Shown: piece by piece, positions 31,530 to 40,805 of the stretch
Layout: each line of letters begins with the position of its first letter
Position numbering within the stretch: position 1 is the stretch's first letter
NCBI RefSeq assembly: GCF_905171765.1
Contig: NC_053389.1
Location: 748,217,146 to 748,281,145 of the forward strand
DNA length: 64,000 nt
Reading direction: 5' to 3'
Source of the DNA: Bufo bufo
Taxonomy: Eukaryota; Chordata; Amphibia; Anura; Bufonidae
Notes under the pieces: model-generated
The model's database searches: none
The model's input: the letters and a program-made list of their open reading frames with translations, nothing else
Told to the model about the DNA's origin: nothing
Position numbers and translations under genes: made by a program

Positions 31530-32377
31530 TCTGGATTTTAGGAAGAAGAAACGAAATGGACACCATTCCATTAGCATTAATGGTGGAAATGTGGAGATAG
31601 TTCAAAGTTTCAGATTCTTTGGAGTTCATATTAGTCAGGACCTGTCATGGATAAAAAAAAATACAACAGAAATTACCAAAAAAGGCCTTCAGAGGCTTTA
31701 TTTTCTGATGTGCACCATAGAATCTGCTATCACATACTGCATTACAGTGTGGTACTCCGGCTGCTCTTCTGAGGACAAGAAGACCCTTAAGAGCATCATC
31801 AGAATGGCTGGCAGAATCACTGGTACTCAGTTACCATCACTGGATGACATCTTCACTGCTCGCTGCAGCAACAGGGCAAAAATCATCTGCGGGGATCCAA
31901 CTCACCCGGGCCACAGCCTTTTCATTCCCCTACCCTCAGGTAGGCATCTTAGAGCCCTACATGCCCGCACCACTAGGCTGAAGAACAGCTTTTACCCCAA
32001 AAGAATCAGTCTCCTAAATGCTCGGAGATTATTGCCCCTTCCTAGGATAGAAACTACCATAGACTGAAAGTGACTGCTGCATTCGTGAACCCATGATGAT
32101 CTCTTGTCTGCAGTGGTGTCTGAATCAGTGTGCATATATACTCATAAGCACTTCCTACCTTGCTCTTGCTATATATATGCTGTGAACTGTGAATAGTAAT
32201 GCTTTCTAGTGCAATGTTTTGTTTGGTTTTTTTCTAGTGTAATGCTTTAGTTTAAGTGTCAGTTCTTGTTCCTCTGTCCATGGCATCTAGGATTGCTCCA
32301 AACAACATTTCATTGTATTGTACATTGTATTACATTGTATTGTACAGTGACAATAAAGGCATCTTATCTTATCTTAT
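31530..32377 (+). mobile_element. 5'-truncated LINE of the L2/CR1 group
   Basis: About 180 codons of the C-terminal end of a non-LTR polymerase (FRFFGVHISQDLSW, ITYCITVWYSGCSSEDKKTL, FTARCSNRAK, LPSGRHLRALHARTTRLKNS) are followed by a 3' UTR with CAGTGACAATAAAGGCATCT and a short (TCTTA)n tail. The 5' part of the ORF is absent, as usual for target-primed insertions, and a gap follows the first conserved block (LYFLMCTIESAITYC). It sits in D2 between GTGCTATAT and AGCACC. The LINE clade is judged from the motifs and the pentanucleotide tail. Confidence 0.8.
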
Positions 32378-32411
32378 AGCACCTGATGACGTGTGTTCAG
32401 CTCAGTCTTAG

Positions 32412-32861
32412 TGTCACGCCCTGCCCTGTGAGAGGCCTGAGAAGATCTGACAGACTTGCTGCACGTGAGTCTATTTGACAGTTTGTTCTGTTTCTCTTTG
32501 TTGTGGTTTTGGGCAGGATCCCACCTCCCCACAGGTTCTGCTCATTAGCTATTTAGTGCTGCTATTTATACCCGCCTCTCACTATAGCCCTTGCAGTTTA
32601 TATTTGCTTCTGGTCATCTTATCTCCACCTCCCTACCTGAGGGTTTGTTTCAGTTTCAGCTAGGCTTAGGTTCCAGCGCATGAGCACTTCCACCTTTAAG
32701 ATTTGCTCATGTTGTCAGCAGTCAGGGAAGGCTCAGGGATTGTCAGGTGGTGACCTTTCCCTGTTCCTTAGCTTTGGGGCCTAGCCTGGTGTTTTGTTGC
32801 TTTTGTTGTATTTGGTTTGCTTCCCTTCCCTCACCTACATTATAAACCGCCCATACCGTCA
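32412..32861 (+). repeat. Gypsy 5' LTR
   Basis: TGTCACGCCCTGCCCTGTGA matches the 3' LTR start. Relative to the 3' LTR it lacks about 130 bp after TTTGCTTCTGG, a loss bounded by CTGG on both sides. A TATTTATA box lies at 32563-32570. The right end is uncertain (32843-32861). Confidence 0.85.
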
Positions 32862-32886
32862 TTTTTTTTCCCTTACACTGTGCAAA

Positions 32887-33705
32887 ATGGAAGCTGTTGA
32901 TGCACTGGTGGATCACATGCAGGAATTATCTTGGGAGGTAGCTGACCTCCGTAATTCTGTTGGTGGGAACCAGGCCGGCATTAAACCCAAGGTCGTTCTC
33001 CCACATAGGTTTTTTGGGGGAAGTGATAACTTTATTCGGTTCAGGGAATCTTGTAGATTGTATTTTCGTCTATGTCCGATCTCATCTTGAGACGAAAATC
33101 AAAGAGTGGGGATTATCATTTCTCTGCTAAAAGGTGATGCTCAGTCTTGGTCCTTTTCTCTGATCGGTTCTCAGTCCCTCTGATTGGTGAATGAATTTTT
33201 CAGAGCCCTGGGCCTGATTTATGATGATCCAGACCGGGTCTCTCTGGCTGAATTTAAGCTGCATAGTTGGAGTCAGGGAGAACGTTCTGCTGAGTCATAT
33301 TGTGCTGAATTTAGAAGATGGGCGACTGACTCAGAGTGGAATGACCTAGCTCTCCCTAGTCAATTCTGTCAGGGGCTGTCTGAGAGACTAAAAGACACCC
33401 TTGAATTTCATGAAAAACCCGATTCTTTGGAGGCGCCCATGTCCCTAGCTGTACGGATTGATAGACGCCTGAGGGAGAGGTGCAAGGTTTCCCTCAACCA
33501 GGATGCACTATCATGTGGGGAAACGGTTCCTCCTGTCCCTCGGGGCACAGTGACACTTGAACCAGTGCCTGAGAATGAACCTATCCAGTTAGGTCAGGTC
33601 TCTTCTTGCCTTGGTAATAGGAACTCTAGAGGTCAGAGAAAATTCTGTTTCTTCTGTGGTAAAGAAGGACATGTCATTAATGTGTGTCCCTTTATGAAGC
33701 CTTAA
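32887..33705 (+). pseudogene. Gypsy gag with CCHC zinc knuckle
   Basis: ATG at 32887 opens MEAVDALVDHMQELSWEV, typical of vertebrate Gypsy gag, followed by the capsid region (FFGGSDNFIRFRESC). The frame is broken between 33090 and 33184. It continues from 33184 with FFRALGLIYDDPDRVSLAEF, SYCAEFRRWATDSEWND and ends with the nucleocapsid knuckle CFFCGKEGHVINVC (CX2CX4HX4C) near 33647-33690. Gag would form the cytoplasmic particle and bind the RNA. Stops in 33088-33183 make it a pseudogene. Confidence 0.88.
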
Positions 33706-33706
33706 A

Positions 33707-33991
33707 GTGGAAAAAAAAGGGGTTCTTTCCAATAAAACGAGTTCCATTACCAGCGTGAATAAGGAGTCAGAAAAGGTATATTTGCATTCTACCTGCAGTA
33801 CCCGATTTCTCCTGCCTGCCCTGGTGGCGCTAGATTGTGAAAATATTGAGTTAGAAGTATTTGTGGACAGTGGTGCAGGGGTTAACCTTGTTAATTTTCA
33901 ATTTGTTCAGAGTCATGGTTTTATAATAAGCGCATTAGCAAAGGGATATAAGTGTTTGCTATTGATTCCGCTCCTCTCTCGCAAAAGTATA
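33707..33991 (+). pseudogene. Gypsy protease region
   Basis: The frame after gag encodes STRFLLPALVALDCENIELE and the aspartic protease active site FVDSGAGVNLV (DSG). The reading then goes toward a DSAPL block in another frame and is cut by the solo LTR inserted at 33992. The host sequence resumes at 35049 with the codons for LTHIVQDIYLRVGDSHVE. Confidence 0.8.
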
Positions 33992-35048
33992 TGTAACACC
34001 CAAGAGTTGTTACTAAACTCTTTTACCCCAATGCAATCTCCTAAGAGCATTAATATTGTCATCTGATGTGATTTTGATTATGTCATTCACAAATGTGCAT
34101 AAAACCATGTTAAAGGTAATTTTTTTCCCCTTAATGTTCCAGGTTGACCAGCAGGTGGCAGAATCATTGGTAGGGATAGTTTTAATGTTTTGGCCATTCA
34201 GAGTGGAACGATCCTGTTCTGTTCTGCCCCCCCCTGCTGAAGAGCGGTGGAGGTTTCCACATCCTGCAGCAAGGGAGGGAAAAAACTGTTAGATCCAGTT
34301 TCTAGCCCTCCCTGCATAGGGAAGACAGCAAGTATCAAGTCTCGTGCTGAGATTTGATCAAATTCCCAGTCTGAGCTCTGCAGCTCAGCTGGATGACACA
34401 AAGCAAAAAAGTTACAGACAACTCCAGTTCCAGGAAGAAATCATCCCCTGAGAAGATAACTGTGAGTAAAATCCAGAGACCCTAGGAGAAGCCATTCCTC
34501 CTCAGCTAGTCAGCACTCATACAGCAGAAGATTATAAAGTGCCTAAGCCAAATTCCTGCCACAGTATAGAGCTAACAAGCAGATGTACTTTTCCTGCAAG
34601 CTTCAGGTTGATAGAGCAGAAGATAAATCCCTGCCAACCATTGCCAATACCTGCTGGGCCTTAAGACAAAAGCTGTATCTTGCTTGGATGAAAGTTACAA
34701 TCAGTAAAGAAAAGTTTGAACTTCACCTAAAGGTCTGGACATCAATTTCTGCTGCAAATTCCTCTATTACTCCTACTATCACTACATTAGATTTATTGCA
34801 AGTGAGCCAGGAGTCCAGCCGTACCCAGGGAGGAGACACCATTGACACCATTATTACTATCATACAGAGACATCACACCACTCTGGTATTCCTAAACTTG
34901 GACGTGCGTTATAACACCTTTGAAGGGCCCTGTGACAATACCCTGCGCACACTGCAATTGGCGTCACAAACAAAATACAGACTATTATCCCCCTCACTCA
35001 GCCATTGCATTAAAGTGGCGTCAGTATACCTGCAGCCTGGTCACTGCA
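33992..35048 (+). mobile_element. solo LTR inserted in the Gypsy pol gene
   Basis: Starts TGTAACACCCAAGAG and ends GTCACTGCA, 1057 bp. Left flank TATA (33988-33991) and right flank TATC (35049-35052) fit a 4-bp duplication with one mutation. Removing the insert and one flank restores the Gypsy frame from QKY to LTHIVQDIYLR. It belongs to the same family as 2560-3536 (reverse). The open frame at 34583-35092 runs through it and is not a gene. Confidence 0.82.
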
Positions 35049-36145
35049 TATCTAACTCATATTGTGCAGGATATTTATTTGAGGGTGGGTGATTCTCATG
35101 TTGAGTCCATTTCTTGTTTTGTTTTGAAAGGTTAGCCTGCTCCTCTGGTACTGGGTTTACCATGGTTGATCAAAAATAACCCTACCATTGATTGCCAAAC
35201 TAGAAATATCAGTAATTCAAGTTATTTTTGTATGGACAACTGTCTCGGCGCATCTATTTCTGTGGTTTCCACTAAGGCGTTACCCTAGTTTCTTTCTGAT
35301 TTTGCTGACCTTTTCTTTGATGGTGGAGATCAGTAGTTGTCCCCTCACCGAGAGTATAATTGTCCGATCAATCTTATTCGCGGAGCTAAATTACCATAAT
35401 ATCGGCTATATAATCTTTCCCAACCCGAAAGAGTAGCTATGCGGGAGTATATTGCCGAGAGTTTGACAAAAGGGCATATTAGGCCATCTACGTCACCTAT
35501 GGCAGCTGGCTTCTTTTTTGTAAAAAAAAAAGACGGGACCCTTAGACCATGTCTCGATTTCCGGGAACTGAATCTTATTACTGTCTGTGATCCTTATCCT
35601 CTTCCCTTGATCCCGGATTTATTTAATCAGATTGTTGGAGCCAAGGTGTTTTCTAAATTGGATTTGAGAGGGTCTTATAATCTGATAATAATCAGGGAAG
35701 GGGATGAATGGAAGACAGCCTTCAATACCCCTGAGGGCCACTTCGAGAGTCTGGTCATGCCCTTTGGTTTGACTAATGCCCCGGCAGTTTTCCAGTACTT
35801 TATCAATGACATTTTTCATCATTTGGTGGGGAGGTTTGTTGTTATTTACCTCGATGACATACTAATTTAATCACCCGATATGGAAACTCATCAGGATCAT
35901 TTAAGACAAGTATTATCTATCCTTCGGAAGAATAAATTGTATGCTAAGTTGATGAAATGTGTGTTTGCTGTCCAGGAGCTGCAATTTCTGGGTTACTTAT
36001 TTTTTGCCTCAGGTTTTCGCATGGATACTGAAAAGGTCCATGCGGTACTGGAATGGGATCGGCCGGAGAATCAGAAAGCTCTGATGCGGTTTTTGGGTTT
36101 TACTAATTACTACAGAATTATTCCACTATTGTCAAGCCTTTGACT
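35049..36145 (+). pseudogene. Gypsy reverse transcriptase
   Basis: Begins with the post-protease segment YLRVGDSHVESISCF and VLGLPWL, then the RT domain: [83 protein letters not shown] and the catalytic box [14 protein letters not shown] replaces the Phe codon right after LDDILI (about 35868), and further stops or shifts lie at 35130, 35330 and 35435. Sequence resumes with METHQDHLRQVL to FLGFTNYYR. Catalytic Asp residues are kept but the frame is broken. Confidence 0.9.
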
Positions 36146-36700
36146 GATATGACTAGGAAGGGTGTGGACTTCTCAGTCTGGTGAGAAGAAGCATTACAGA
36201 CTTTTTCTGCTCTAAAGGAATGTTTTGCTTCCGCTCCCATTCTGATGCATCCTGAGGTGTCTCAACCTTTCTTTGTGGAGGTTGACATGTCAGAAGTGGA
36301 AGTCAGAGCAGTTTTGTCTCAGGGTCCCTCTCCTAGCAAATAGCGCCCGTGTGCTTTTTTTTCAAAGAAACTTTCTGCTGCCGAAAGAAATTATAATGTT
36401 GGGATTAGAGAGTTGCTGGGCATTAAATTGGCCTTTGAGGAATGGCGTCATTGGCTAGAAGGAGCGATTCATTTGATTATGGTAATTACTGACCATAAGA
36501 ATCTGGCTTACCTGCAATCAGCAAAGCGCCTGAACGCTAGGCAGGCCAGATGGTCATTGTTTTTTACCAGATTTAATTTTGTGGTCACCTATCGCCCTGG
36601 GGTCAAAAACGTCAAAGCGGGTGCTTTGTCACGTAACTTTCCTAAGGAAGGAAATTCGGAGGATCCTGCTCCGATTTTGGCTGATGGGGTGGTTGTATCC
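36146..36700 (+). pseudogene. Gypsy RNase H
   Basis: Pieces in two frames give [15 protein letters not shown], a segment around [17 protein letters not shown], then SKKLSAAERNYNVGIRELLG, LAFEEWRHWLEGA and TDHKNLAYL. This is the usual RNase H of Ty3/Gypsy elements, including the TDHKNL block. In-frame stops lie at about 36181 (TGA) and 36341 (TAG). Confidence 0.85.
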
Positions 36701-37840
36701 GCTCTTTATCCTGAACTGGAAGCGGAAGTGTTGGGGGCTCAAGGTGAGGCACCTGATTTCTGTCCTTCAGGGAAGTTGTTTGTTCCTTCTGTACTTCGAC
36801 ACAAGGTGTTTAAGGAACATCATGATACTGTCCTTGCGGGACACCCTGGGAGTAGATCCACGGTGGATCTTATTTCCCAGAGATTCTGGTGGCCAGGTTT
36901 GCGTAAATGTGTTGAGGGCTATGTAGCAGCTTGTGAGACCTGTGCACGTGCTAAGGTGGCTCACACTCGGCCTTCAGGATCTCTTCTTCCTTTGTCCATC
37001 CTCGGACGCATTTTTCAATAAACTTCATCACTGATTTACAGAGTTCCTCTGGGAAAACTGGGATTTTGGTGGTGGTATAGACCACTTCAGTAAGATGGCT
37101 CACTGTGTACCATTGTCAGGTCTGCCCAATGCTAAAACTCTCGCTCAGGTATTTGTTGATAACATTGTGAAATTAAACGGCATCCCCTCTGATGTTGTGT
37201 CTGATAGGGGGACGCAATTTGTTTCCAGGTTTTGGAAGGCGTTTTGTACTCGTCTGGGTATTCAGTTGTCTTTCTCTTCGGCTTTCCATCCTCAGTCTAA
37301 TGGACAAATGGAGCACACTAACCAGAACCTGGAGACTTATTTGAGGTGTTTTGTCACCGAGAATCAGGAAGAGTGGTCTTCGTGTTTCCCTTAAATAACC
37401 GTAACAGGAGTCCACTGATAAGTCACCATTTTTTGGCGCATATGGTTTTCACCCTCATTTCGGTACTTTTTCTGGGACTGAATCTTCTGGTATACCTGAA
37501 GAGGAGAGATTCTCTTCTTCATTGTCTTCTATCTGGCGGAAGATTCAAATTAATAAAAAAAAAAATGGGTGAAAGATATAAACGGGTGGCGGACAAGAGA
37601 CGTACGACTGGTCTGGACCTGTGTGCGGGTGATTTGGTGTGGTTGTTCACTAAGAACGTTAAGTTGAAAGTACCTTCTTGGAAGTTGTGCCCAAGATTTA
37701 TTGGTCCTTACAAAATCTCGGCCATTGTTAATCCGGTTGCGTTTCGTCTGGAACTTCTGCAGGCCTGGAAGATCCATAATGTGTTTCACAGGTCTTTTTT
37801 GAAGAAGTATGTTAAACCTGCTGAACCATCTCCTTTGCCA
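36701..37840 (+). pseudogene. Gypsy integrase
   Basis: The H2C2 zinc-binding region (HHDTVLAGHPG, CETCARAK; about 36820-36950) is followed by the core. The first Asp block DHFSKMAH (about 37079) is out of frame by a 2-nt change. The second, VVSDRGTQF (about 37195), and the Glu region FHPQSNGQMEHTNQ (about 37290) are intact, and a TAA follows SSCFP at 37392. The GPF-type C-terminal region follows in the frame starting at 37346 (KLCPRFIGPYKI, FHRSFLKKY). The enzyme would have inserted the element's cDNA. Confidence 0.88.
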
Positions 37841-38110
37841 CCTCCCCTTGTCTTGGTAGATGATAATCTGGAGTTTCAGATCTCCAGAATACTCAATTTG
37901 CGTGTTCTTCGTGGATCCCTTCAGTACCTTGTGCATTGGAGGGGATACGGCCCTGAGGAAAGAATGTGGGTTCCGGCTACCGGTGTCAATGCTAGTCGCC
38001 TTGTGAAGGCCTTTCACAGGGCACACCCGTATAAGGTTGGTCCTGTCATGCCCTGCCCTGTGAGAGGCCTGAGAAGAACTGACAGACTTGCTGCACGTGA
38101 GTCTATCTGA
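37841..38110 (+). pseudogene. Gypsy integrase C-terminal chromodomain
   Basis: The sequence EFQISRILNLRV, LQYLVHWRGYGPEERMW and VNASRLVKAFHRAHP is a chromodomain, the feature defining chromoviruses. It is thought to direct integration by binding modified histones. The frame remains open and runs about 67 bp into the 3' LTR before its stop at 38108-38110. Confidence 0.88.
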
Positions 38111-38609
38111 CAGATTGTTCTGTTTCTCTTTGTTGTGGTTTTGGGCAGGATCCCACCTCCCCACAGGTTCTGCTCATTAGCTATTTAGTGGTGCTATTTA
38201 TACCCGCCTCTCATTATAGCCCTTGCGATTTATATTTGCTTCTGGAGTTCTCAGCTGGTGTTTGATGGATTTCCTGCTCCCCGTCCGTCTTAAGCTAAGT
38301 CCTACTCCTTCTCTTTTCTTGTGTGTTCTGGCTAGGCCTCGGGAAGACACTGGTTTCTGCACTTTGCACTAGGAACTGGTGATCTTATCTCCAGCTCCCT
38401 AGCTGAGAGTTTGTTTCAGTTTCAGCTAGGCTTAGGTTCCAGCGCATGAGCATTTCCACCTTAAGGATTTGATCATGTTGTCAGCAGTCAGGGAAAGGCT
38501 CAGGGATTGTCAGGTAGCCTTTCCCTGTTCCCTAGCTTTGGGGCCTAGCCTGGTGTTTTGTTGCTTTTGTTGTATTTGGTTTGCTTCCCTTCCCTCACCT
38601 ACCATGACA
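38044..38609 (+). repeat. Gypsy 3' LTR
   Basis: TGTCATGCCCTGCCCTGTGA to CACCTACCATGACA. It includes the block (CAGCTGGTGTTTGATGGATT...) missing from the 5' LTR, so this is the fuller copy at 566 bp. TATTTATA at 38194-38201 is the likely TATA box. Confidence 0.9.
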
Positions 38610-38939
38610 TTTAGTCAGGGGGAGCTGTGCTGAGGAAGGGACAGACAGTGTACGGAGTGATATAGGAATAATTTTATTAGAAAGACTTTTCAGAGACCCA
38701 AAAGTCATTTTAAGGACTATTGTTGTGTGTGGCAGCAGCAATATATATTTTTAGCACAACCTGTGCTAAATTGCTAAAACTTTACAGACCCAAAAGTCCT
38801 TTTAAGGACTATTATTGTGTGTGGCAGCAGCAATATCTTTTTTTAGCGCAAACTGCGCAAAATAGCTAAAACTTTACAGATCCAAAAGTCCTTTTAAGGA
38901 CTGTTGTGTGTGGCAGCAATATCTATTTTTAGCAAATAG

Positions 38940-39426
38940 CGTGCAATAGTTAGGCCGCTGCAGACAGCGACATTAGCTGCGCCACATCTCCTGTGTAAAA
39001 TATCTGTGATAGCCAGTGTACTTTTTCCGTAGATGGTGTCCATGGGGACAGTGACATTAGCTGCTCCACATCTCCAGTGTAAAGTGTTGTGCATCCAATA
39101 AATATCTGTGACATCCAGTGTACTTTTTCCGTAGACGGTGTCCGCTGCGGACAGTGACATTACCTGCGCTACATCTCCAGTGTAAAGTGTGCGCATCCAA
39201 AAAATATCTGTGACATCAAGTGTACTTTTTCTGTAGACAGTGCCCCCTGCGGACAGTGACGTTAGCTGCGCCACATTTCCAGTGTAAAGTGTGCGCATCC
39301 AAAAAATATCTGTGACATCCAGTGTACTTTTTCCGTAGACGATGTCTGTTGCGGACAGTGACATTACCAGTGCCACATCTGCAGTGTAACTTGTTCGCCT
39401 AAAAAATGTATCCGTGACATACAGTG
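38940..39426 (+). repeat. D2 tandem repeat, about 100-bp unit, 4 copies
   Basis: Units with GTGACATCCAGTGTACTTTT, GTAGACGGTGTCCGCTGCGG and CACATCTCCAGTGTAAAGTG are the same as in D1. Starts are near 39008, 39108, 39208 and 39312. Confidence 0.85.
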
Positions 39427-39950
39427 TAGTGTTAATCAAGCATGCTCGGCCGAACACCATCTCGATGCTCGGCACATGGCGGTATTCGGCCGCATACTGC
39501 ATGTGCTCGAGCGCAATGCTCAAGTCTCCTCCGCACACGTTTCTTGCCTGCTATGCAGCCAATATAACCTGTTTTGCGGACAAGAATAGACAGTTATATC
39601 AATGGCTGTCTGTGCCGTTCCGCAAATAGCTGAACGCACCACGTACGCCATCCGTGTCTTGCGGATCCGCAATTTGCGGACCGCAAAAAACACAACGGTC
39701 GTGTGCATGAGACCTTAGTCAGGGAGAGCTGTGCTGAAGAAGGGACAGGCAGTGTAGGGAGTGATATAGGAATAATTTTATTAGAAAATCTTTTCAGAGA
39801 CCCAAAAGTTCTGTTAAGGACTATTGTTGTGGGTGGCAGCAGCAATATATATTTTTAGCGCAAACTGAGCTAAATAGCTAAAACTTTTCAGATGCAAAAG
39901 TCCTTTTAAGGACTGTTGTGTGTGGCAGCAATATCTATTTTTGACAGCAA
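39427..39950 (+). mobile_element. hAT-type leader unit D3, carrying a MITE fragment
   Basis: Starts TAGTGTTAATCAAGCATGCT at the same point of the repeat array where D2 starts after D1. About 130 bp in, at the CAGCCAATAT position, it is replaced by a MITE half (39559-39717). The leader then continues with GTCAGGGAGAGCTGTGCTGA and the AAGTCCTTTTAAGGACT blocks. Confidence 0.65.
39559..39717 (-). mobile_element. half copy of the GGCCTCATGC MITE, reverse orientation
   Basis: ACGGTCGTGTGCATGAGACC followed by TTAG is the complement of the left end of the MITE at 4997. The body (CAAGAATAGACAGTTATATC, TCTGTGCCGTTCCGCAAATA) matches its left half inverted. The other half is absent. Confidence 0.8.
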
Positions 39951-39978
39951 ACAAAACGGTCCTCTGACCAAGAAAACC

Positions 39979-40394
39979 CTGCGGTCTTACTAAGCCCTCA
40001 AACTGGTGTTAAAATTGAGAGATTAGCCAACATGTCCTACGTGAGGACATGTCTGAGCCCGACCACAAGTGCAGGATCTGCCCCCTGGTATAGATGCACC
40101 ACTGCATATGGGGTTGAGCACTTCCTGCTTTTTAATACCACGCCAATTTGTAGTTTGTATTGCTAATGGCAATCCCCAGCAAAAATGCATACAATGGAGG
40201 ATGCCTGCAGCGGACCACAAGTACCACAATGGACATCCTACACAGGATAACAAATGTGTGGATGTGATAAACAGTATAAATAATATAACAAAAACAAAGA
40301 CAGGTGCACTCTGCGGTCTTACTAAGCCCTCAAACTGGTGTTAAAATTGAGAGATTAGCCAACATGTCCTACATGAGGACGTCTGAGCCCGAGC
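39979..40394 (+). repeat. direct repeat, about 75 bp, 332 bp apart
   Basis: CTGCGGTCTTACTAAGCCCT followed by CAAACTGGTGTTAAAATTGA and GAGATTAGCCAACATGTCCT occurs at 39979 and again at 40311 with very few differences. The block between contains no coding motif. It could be a small retroelement with terminal direct repeats, or a local duplication. Confidence 0.75.
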
Positions 40395-40797
40395 ACCGTG
40401 CCAAGGTTTCTCAAGTAGCTCGGGACCTAACGCTAAACCTACCTGGGCCGTGTGGTCAATACCAGGAGCCAGTGGGCAAATTACAGGAGTGCAAGCTCCT
40501 ACTCAAAGTAATCTCCCAGTAACCTCCAGCATGTGACTATGCATACAATGGGAGGAGGCAGAGAGCTCTGAGCCCCAGATTTAAACTATCTGGACTAAGC
40601 AGAGGGTATCAGTTTTAACACCAGTATATGGCAGTGCAAAGATATGTGTTTTTTGTTGTAACACTGTGTTTCATAATAAATACTGCTTGTTGAAAACGGA
40701 GTGGTGTGTAGTTTTTTTATTATTATAATAGCAACACCTCCATATATATCCTTTTTGTATATTCACTTTTGTACCCTATATGGTATTGCGGTCTATA
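40395..40797. other. unassigned, possibly the tail of the preceding repeat
   Basis: Non-coding; contains CATAATAAATACTGCTTG (about 40670), which could serve as a polyadenylation region of a retroelement. Nothing else recognisable. Confidence 0.3.
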
Positions 40798-40805
40798 GTG
40801 TAATG

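Larger units (their letters stand above)
32412..38609 (+). mobile_element. Gypsy-type chromodomain LTR retrotransposon
   Basis: A complete but dead provirus-like element with LTRs at 32412-32861 (approximate end) and 38044-38609. Internal order is gag, protease, reverse transcriptase, RNase H, integrase and chromodomain, which is the chromovirus order. LTR ends are TGTCA...TGACA. Flanks are CTTAG (32407-32411) and TTTAG (38610-38614), a 5-bp target duplication with one change. The target is the D2 leader. A solo LTR of another family (33992-35048) sits in the protease-RT region. Confidence 0.92.
31278..39426 (+). mobile_element. hAT-type leader unit D2, interrupted by a LINE tail and a Gypsy element
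   Basis: Starts TAGTGTTAATCGAGCATGCT. It is split at GTGCTATAT by the LINE tail (31530-32377), then at CTTAG by the Gypsy (32412-38609), and continues through AAGTCCTTTTAAGGACT blocks and a 100-bp array to 39426. Without the insertions it is about 1.1 kb, similar to D1. Confidence 0.7.

Noticed and set aside
34583..35092. Open frame of 169 codons
   Set aside because: Lies almost wholly inside the solo LTR and crosses its right junction into Gypsy pol; the homologous LTR at 2560-3536 shares only a short open stretch.
38894..39538. Minus-strand frame of 214 codons
   Set aside because: Same array in D2; a repeat artefact spanning two element boundaries.
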